Positions 60,000-64,000 of a DNA stretch of 64,000 bases are shown here, one piece after another. A program made the translations under genes and the position numbers. The stretch comes from JAGNGI01 sp035448825 (GTDB lineage: Bacteria > Fidelibacterota > UBA2242), in assembly GCA_035448825.1 (NCBI GenBank), contig DAOTJS010000008.1, forward strand, positions 25,468 to 89,467, written 5' to 3'. How positions within the stretch are numbered: the first letter of the stretch is position 1; every line of letters starts with the position of its first letter. The notes beneath the pieces were generated by a model. The model had not been told where the DNA came from and did no database searches. It saw only the letters and a program-made list of their open reading frames with translations.

Positions 60000-61184
60000 A
60001 TGCCGATTTCCAATAGTGTTTCTCTATCTATGACTCATTCATCCTGGATTCGGAAAATGTTCGAGACCGGAATTGCTTTGAAAAAGCAGTACGGCGCAGA
60101 TAAAATTTACGATTTCTCCCTTGGCAATCCGGATTTGCCTACTCCAGAAATTTTTAATCGCGTTCTGGTTGAAGAATCAGCTCATACCGGTGCTTACGTG
60201 CATGGCTATATGCCAAACAAGGGTTATCCAGAGACTTGCGCCGCTATTGCCAAATTACTTGAAATGGAAAGTGGTTTGCCGTTTACTGAAAATCAAGTGG
60301 TTATGACCTGCGGCGCGGCTGGAGCAATTAATATCATTCTCAAATCTCTACTCGATCCCGGCGATGAAGTCATTGTGATTACCCCTTTCTTTTCGGAATA
60401 TGAATTTTATGTAGATAATCACCGTGGAAAATTGGTCATTTCCGAAGCAAATGCGGAATTATTACCCGATCCGACTGACATTGCCGCGAAAATCTCGCCG
60501 CGCACCCGGGTTCTCTTGCTGAATTCACCCAACAATCCCACCGGACGAGTTTACAGCGAGGACATTTTCCGGGAAATTGGGAAATTATTGGCCGAAAAAA
60601 GTGCCGAAATCGGTCATCCGATCTATTTATTGATGGACGAACCTTATAAAAAAATAATTTTTGACGGGATAAAATATCGTTCACCTTTTCGGTATTACAG
60701 ACATACGATTCTAGCCTCCTCATTTTCTAAAGACCTTTCGCTGGCTGGTGAGCGCATAGGTTATCTGGCCGTCAGTCCTTTGATCGAAGATTATTCGGCG
60801 CTAATCAACGCGGCCGCGTTCTGTAACCGCGTGCTGGGCTATATCAATGCTCCCGCATTGATGCAAAGAGTTATTCGGCGAGTTCCAAATGCTTGTGTTG
60901 CTATCGAATTGTACCAGAAGCGACGTGATATGATTTATGATGCTCTGGTCGAAATTGGGTATGAAATTATCAAGCCGGGAGGCACTTTTTACCTTTTCCC
61001 TAAATGTCCGATTGCCGACGACGTTAAATTCGTTTTCGCTTTGCAGGATCGGCTGATAATCACCACGCCGGGGGTTGCGTTTTACCGACCGGGGTATTTT
61101 CGGATTTCTTATGCCGTTCCCGAAGATGTGATTCAAGCCGCAATTCCGGGATTCAAACAAGTTTTCAATGAAATGAAACCATAA
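60000..61184 (+). CDS. PLP-dependent class I aminotransferase
   Basis: A class I/II aminotransferase of 394 residues: DFSLGNPDLPTPEIFNRVL, AYVHGYMPNKGYPETCAAIAKLLEMESG, CGAAGAINIILKSLLDPGDEVIVITPFFSEYEFY, LLNSPNNPTGRVYSED, LLMDEPYKKIIFDG and the PLP lysine in SSFSKDLSLAGERIGYL. Similar enzymes transaminate aspartate, aromatic or branched-chain amino acids. Here the neighbourhood suggests feeding 2-oxoacids to the ferredoxin oxidoreductase. The start is placed at ATG 60000 with GAGGAA just upstream, after the NfnB stop. Confidence 0.85.
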   Translation: MPISNSVSLSMTHSSWIRKMFETGIALKKQYGADKIYDFSLGNPDLPTPEIFNRVLVEESAHTGAYVHGYMPNKGYPETCAAIAKLLEMESGLPFTENQVVMTCGAAGAINIILKSLLDPGDEVIVITPFFSEYEFYVDNHRGKLVISEANAELLPDPTDIAAKISPRTRVLLLNSPNNPTGRVYSEDIFREIGKLLAEKSAEIGHPIYLLMDEPYKKIIFDGIKYRSPFRYYRHTILASSFSKDLSLAGERIGYLAVSPLIEDYSALINAAAFCNRVLGYINAPALMQRVIRRVPNACVAIELYQKRRDMIYDALVEIGYEIIKPGGTFYLFPKCPIADDVKFVFALQDRLIITTPGVAFYRPGYFRISYAVPEDVIQAAIPGFKQVFNEMKP

Positions 61185-61202
61185 TTAAACGATGGAGCAG
61201 AT

Positions 61203-61589
61203 ATGAACGAAACCCAATCAACCTCGAAAAAAACAACTACTCGCGGACATGTTATCATCAACTCCGAAGAATGTAAAGGTTGTGAATTGTGCATCTCGTC
61301 CTGCCCGCCCAAGGTTTTATACTTGACTGACCGATTTAATACCCACGGCTATCATCCTTCAGCCTATTTAGGTGAAGGCTGTACCGGCTGTGGAATCTGC
61401 TTTTATAATTGCCCTGAATTGGGGGCCATCACAGTATTCAAGCGCTGGGATTTAGTGACTGAGAAAGCTTTTTGCCCGGAATGCGGTAGTAAACAGAAAG
61501 TTTTTCCCAGGGAAGGTAACGAAAACCTAAAACTCTGTGCGGGATGTCTGCGCCCGGTGTCACCGGATAAGGTCACAACCATTAAATAG
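61203..61589 (+). CDS. 2-oxoacid:ferredoxin oxidoreductase, ferredoxin (delta) subunit
   Basis: A 128-residue ferredoxin-type subunit with two [4Fe-4S] clusters: CKGCELCISSCPPKV and CTGCGICFYNCPELGA. The C-terminal CPECGSKQKVF ... CAGCLRPV is a zinc-ribbon-like pair of motifs. Directly followed by the alpha subunit 14 bases later. It relays electrons from the catalytic subunits to ferredoxin. The extra CxxC pairs are a usual feature of this KorD/VorD-type group in FCB bacteria as far as I can judge. Confidence 0.88.
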   Translation: MNETQSTSKKTTTRGHVIINSEECKGCELCISSCPPKVLYLTDRFNTHGYHPSAYLGEGCTGCGICFYNCPELGAITVFKRWDLVTEKAFCPECGSKQKVFPREGNENLKLCAGCLRPVSPDKVTTIK

Positions 61590-61603
61590 CGGAGGGTCGA
61601 ACT

Positions 61604-62656
61604 ATGGCTAAACAATTTTTAAAAGGAAACGAAGCCGTTGTAAAAGGAGCGGTGCTAGCCGGGTGTCAAGCCTATTATGGTTATCCCATCACGCCAGCCA
61701 GTGAAATTGCTCACGCGGCGGCTCTATATCTACCGGCATCAGGTGGTACATTTTTACAAGCGGAAAGCGAAATCGCCGCTATCAATATGGTTTACGGCGC
61801 GGCGTCTGCTGGACAGCGCGTTATGACGGCTTCCTCCGGACCCGGCATCAGCTTAAAACAAGAAGGCATCTCCTATTGCGCCGGTTCGGAATTACCCTGT
61901 GTCATCGTAGATGTAATGCGAGGTGGACCGGGACTGGGAAATATCGCTCCCGAACAGGGCGACTATAACCAGGTCGTCAAGGGTGGCGGCCATGGTAACT
62001 ATAAATGTATCGTGCTGGCGCCTAATTCCGTTCAGGAAATGTGTGATTTCGGCATGCTGGCGTTCGAGTTGGCTGACAAATACCGCAATCCGGTTTATGT
62101 TCTCTCGGACGGCTTTGTCGGTCAAATGATGGAACCGGTTGAGTTTCCCGAACCGGTAAAGCAGTTTCCCGAAAAATCCTGGGCGATCAAAGGCACTTCG
62201 GAAACTTCCGATAATCTGATTACCTCAATAGAACTCGATCCGGACGATCTCGAGCGCCATAATTTGAAACTTCAACAAAAATATGCAATTATGGAAGAAC
62301 AGGAAGTTCGCTTTGAAAATTATAATCTCAACGATGCGGAATTTATTCTAGTTGGCTTCGGAATTATATCGCGCATTCTGCAATCTATCGTTGATAACTT
62401 ACGTAGTGTGGGGGTCAAGGTTGGTTTACTCAGGCCGATCACCCTTTTTCCATTTCCTAATAAGAAAATCAGCCAGCTCGCCGAGCAGGCTAAATTCTTC
62501 CTAGTCGTAGAAATGAGCAATGGCCAGCTGGTGGACGATGTTCGTTTAGCGGTCAATGGCCTTAAACCGGTGTATCTCTATAGTCGGTTGGGCGGCAATG
62601 TGCCTTCCGAAAAGGAAATTAACGACGAATTGCTGAAACTGATGAGGTCCGTATGA
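61604..62656 (+). CDS. vorB: 2-oxoacid:ferredoxin oxidoreductase alpha subunit, VorB-type
   Basis: The pyrimidine-binding subunit of a CoA-acylating 2-oxoacid:ferredoxin oxidoreductase. The 350 residues match the VorB/KorA family: KGNEAVVKGAVLAGCQAYYGYPITPASEIAHA, FLQAESEIAAINMVYGAASAGQRVMTASSGPGISLKQEGISYCAGSELPCVIVDVMRGGPGLGNIAPEQGDYNQVVKGGGHGNY, and ADKYRNPVYVLSDGFVGQMMEPV. The branched-chain aminotransferase in the cluster favours 2-oxoisovalerate and relatives as substrates, but 2-oxoglutarate is possible. GGAGGG precedes the ATG. The stop overlaps the next ATG by four bases. Confidence 0.9.
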   Translation: MAKQFLKGNEAVVKGAVLAGCQAYYGYPITPASEIAHAAALYLPASGGTFLQAESEIAAINMVYGAASAGQRVMTASSGPGISLKQEGISYCAGSELPCVIVDVMRGGPGLGNIAPEQGDYNQVVKGGGHGNYKCIVLAPNSVQEMCDFGMLAFELADKYRNPVYVLSDGFVGQMMEPVEFPEPVKQFPEKSWAIKGTSETSDNLITSIELDPDDLERHNLKLQQKYAIMEEQEVRFENYNLNDAEFILVGFGIISRILQSIVDNLRSVGVKVGLLRPITLFPFPNKKISQLAEQAKFFLVVEMSNGQLVDDVRLAVNGLKPVYLYSRLGGNVPSEKEINDELLKLMRSV

Positions 62657-64000
62657 ATAACATATTACAGAAATCAGCCGTTTTTTATGACGTTTTTGAA
62701 CGCAAACCCGGTACCGATAAACTTACCACTACTTACTGTCCCGGTTGTGGGCATGGCAATTTGCATAAATTGATTGCCGAAGCGCTGGTTGATTTCGGCG
62801 TTCAGGATCGCACAATTTTTATTAGTCCGGTCGGGTGTAGTGTTTTTGCCTATTACTATTTTCATACCGGCAATGTCCAAGTTGCTCACGGGCGCGCACC
62901 AGCCGCCGCCACCGGCCTAAAACGCGCTCATCCCGAAGCAATCGTGATTTCCTATCAGGGCGATGGTGATTTGGCCGCCATCGGCACCGCCGAAATTATT
63001 CATGCCGCTAATCGGGGCGAAGGCATTACAGTCTTTTTCGTCAATAATGCAATTTACGGAATGACCGGTGGACAAATGGCGCCCACGACTTTAATCGGGC
63101 AAAAAACTATGACGACGCCTTACGGAAGGAATGCCGACAACGAGGGCTATCCTATTGGTATGTCGGAAATCATCGCTACTCTCAAAGCTCCGGTTTACGT
63201 CGAGCGCGTTATGATCGGCGATACTAAATCAATTCTCCATGCCCGTCAAGCGGTTCGCAAAGCTCTTAAACTCCAGATCGAAAAGAATGCCTTTTGCTTC
63301 ATTGAGGTGCTCTCGCCCTGTCCCTCCAACCTCAAGATGTCGTCTATCCGCAGTCGCGAATGGGTAGGCGAAGTGCTCCAAAAACAATTTCCACTCGGAG
63401 TGAAAAAAGACATTTCCAATGAATTTCAAGGTAGAGATTTAAGACGTCCAATTATTGATCGCTCCCAGCTTCATTCTATATTAAATATCGAACCGATTAC
63501 CGTAGATAGAGAAAAAATCGCACCCTATAAAAAGACCAATTTCTCAGCCGAAATCAAAGTCGCCGGTTTTGGCGGGCAGGGGATTTTAAGCCTGGGACTT
63601 GTTCTGGCTGAAATGGGTATGCGTCATGACTACCAGGTCAGCTGGTTACCATCTTATGGTCCGGAAATACGCGGTGGCACCGCCAATTGTAGCGTTAAAA
63701 TCTCAAATCGGAAAATCGGTTCGCCGGTCGTCGCCAATCCAACCATCTTGATTGCAATGAATCGTCCCTCACTCGATAAATTTGAAAATGACGTCATTTC
63801 CGACGGAATCATTATTTATGATGATTCGATTATTGATCGTGCACCCTTGCGCCAGGACGTCCGCATCCTGCCAATTCCGGCTACGAAATTGGCTGACGAA
63901 CTGGGCAATTCTAAAGCCGCTAATGTGATCATTGTCGGTGCTTTAATTGAATATTTAGGATTTATGTCAGTCGAAGTCGTTTTGAATTCGCTGGGCGAGG
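62653..64000 (+). CDS. 2-oxoacid:ferredoxin oxidoreductase, fused beta and gamma subunits (cut by window end)
   Basis: Open from ATG 62653 to the window edge (449 codons). Residues 1-250 are the TPP-binding beta subunit: TTYCPGCGHGNLHKLIAEAL, FISPVGCSVFAYYYF, VISYQGDGDLAAIGTAEIIHAANRGE and NNAIYGMTGGQMAPTT. After a linker of about 45 residues (about 250-295) the same frame continues into the gamma subunit: IKVAGFGGQGILSLGLVLAEMG, SWLPSYGPEIRGGTANCSVKIS. There is no stop or frameshift between them, so beta and gamma form one polypeptide, whereas the usual layout is separate genes. The rest of gamma lies outside the window. Confidence 0.88.
   Translation, partial: MNNILQKSAVFYDVFERKPGTDKLTTTYCPGCGHGNLHKLIAEALVDFGVQDRTIFISPVGCSVFAYYYFHTGNVQVAHGRAPAAATGLKRAHPEAIVISYQGDGDLAAIGTAEIIHAANRGEGITVFFVNNAIYGMTGGQMAPTTLIGQKTMTTPYGRNADNEGYPIGMSEIIATLKAPVYVERVMIGDTKSILHARQAVRKALKLQIEKNAFCFIEVLSPCPSNLKMSSIRSREWVGEVLQKQFPLGVKKDISNEFQGRDLRRPIIDRSQLHSILNIEPITVDREKIAPYKKTNFSAEIKVAGFGGQGILSLGLVLAEMGMRHDYQVSWLPSYGPEIRGGTANCSVKISNRKIGSPVVANPTILIAMNRPSLDKFENDVISDGIIIYDDSIIDRAPLRQDVRILPIPATKLADELGNSKAANVIIVGALIEYLGFMSVEVVLNSLGE

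Overview
The window is a stretch of bacterial chromosome, moderately AT-rich and densely coding. There are no rRNA or tRNA genes, no CRISPR array and no recognisable insertion sequence. Several features point to the FCB side of the bacterial tree (Bacteroidota relatives or a candidate phylum such as Marinimicrobia, Cloacimonadota or Zixibacteria). These are a secreted protein with a type IX-like C-terminal sorting domain (14608-16146), a his operon in the order hisG-D-C-B-H-A-F-IE with a bifunctional HisB lacking the usual zinc ligands, an Omp/lipoprotein cluster, a prokaryotic NfeD-slipin pair and an LptF-type permease. Several promoters look like ordinary sigma-70 sites (TTGACN, 17-base spacer, TATATT or similar), not the Bacteroidetes -33/-7 type, which argues for a lineage outside Bacteroidota proper. 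Oxygen-sensitive enzymes (2-oxoacid:ferredoxin oxidoreductase, Nfn-type transhydrogenase) suggest anaerobic metabolism. The phylum is an inference and is not settled by this sequence.

Layout: 1-2606 (minus) holds proS (cut by the window edge), a PhoU-like protein and a Na/phosphate symporter. 2920-8748 (plus) holds an FAD oxidoreductase, a GAF-domain protein, a C-terminal processing protease and an ExbB-ExbD-ExbD-TonB system closed by a clear terminator. 9015-18028 is mixed: a methyltransferase, an S9-peptidase-like protein that has lost its catalytic residues, a small DUF3467/zinc-ribbon cluster, a TrpF-like protein fused to an Smr domain, a sorted secreted protein, and a ClpP-fold SDH-type protease with a small partner beside an AT-rich region of apparently decayed sequence. 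18695-28469 (plus) holds carA-carB-mutM, ResB/CcsA cytochrome c biogenesis, a ferritin-like protein, a GNAT protein and a HAD phosphatase. 28610-32125 (minus) is rplM-rpsI-rpsB-tsf-pyrH-frr. 32389-39510 (minus) is the complete his operon, preceded by a promoter, a His-codon-rich leader peptide and a terminator/antiterminator. 39535-43805 (minus) holds two tandem thymidylate-kinase-like genes, pyrimidine nucleoside phosphorylase and an LptF/LptG permease. 44096-51082 (plus) holds envelope genes (two lipoproteins, an outer-membrane barrel) and NfeD-slipin. 51444-55733 (minus) holds a DUF1460 protein and a serine-biosynthesis cluster (class V aminotransferase, SerA, DUF1015). 56128-64000 (plus) is a branched-chain amino-acid/2-oxoacid cluster: IlvE, a CMD-like protein, NfnA-NfnB, a class I aminotransferase, a ferredoxin subunit, a VorB-type alpha subunit and a fused beta-gamma subunit cut by the window end.

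How it fits together: the last cluster reads as a route from amino acids through transamination to 2-oxoacids, oxidation to acyl-CoA with ferredoxin reduction, and conversion of reduced ferredoxin plus NADH to NADPH by Nfn. The his operon appears to be controlled by ribosome-mediated attenuation. The most unusual sequence-level signals are the his attenuator, an exactly 10-base-periodic intergenic repeat found at two distant places (2781-2820 and 51143-51380), the TrpF-like/Smr fusion, the catalytically dead S9 protein and the beta-gamma fusion.
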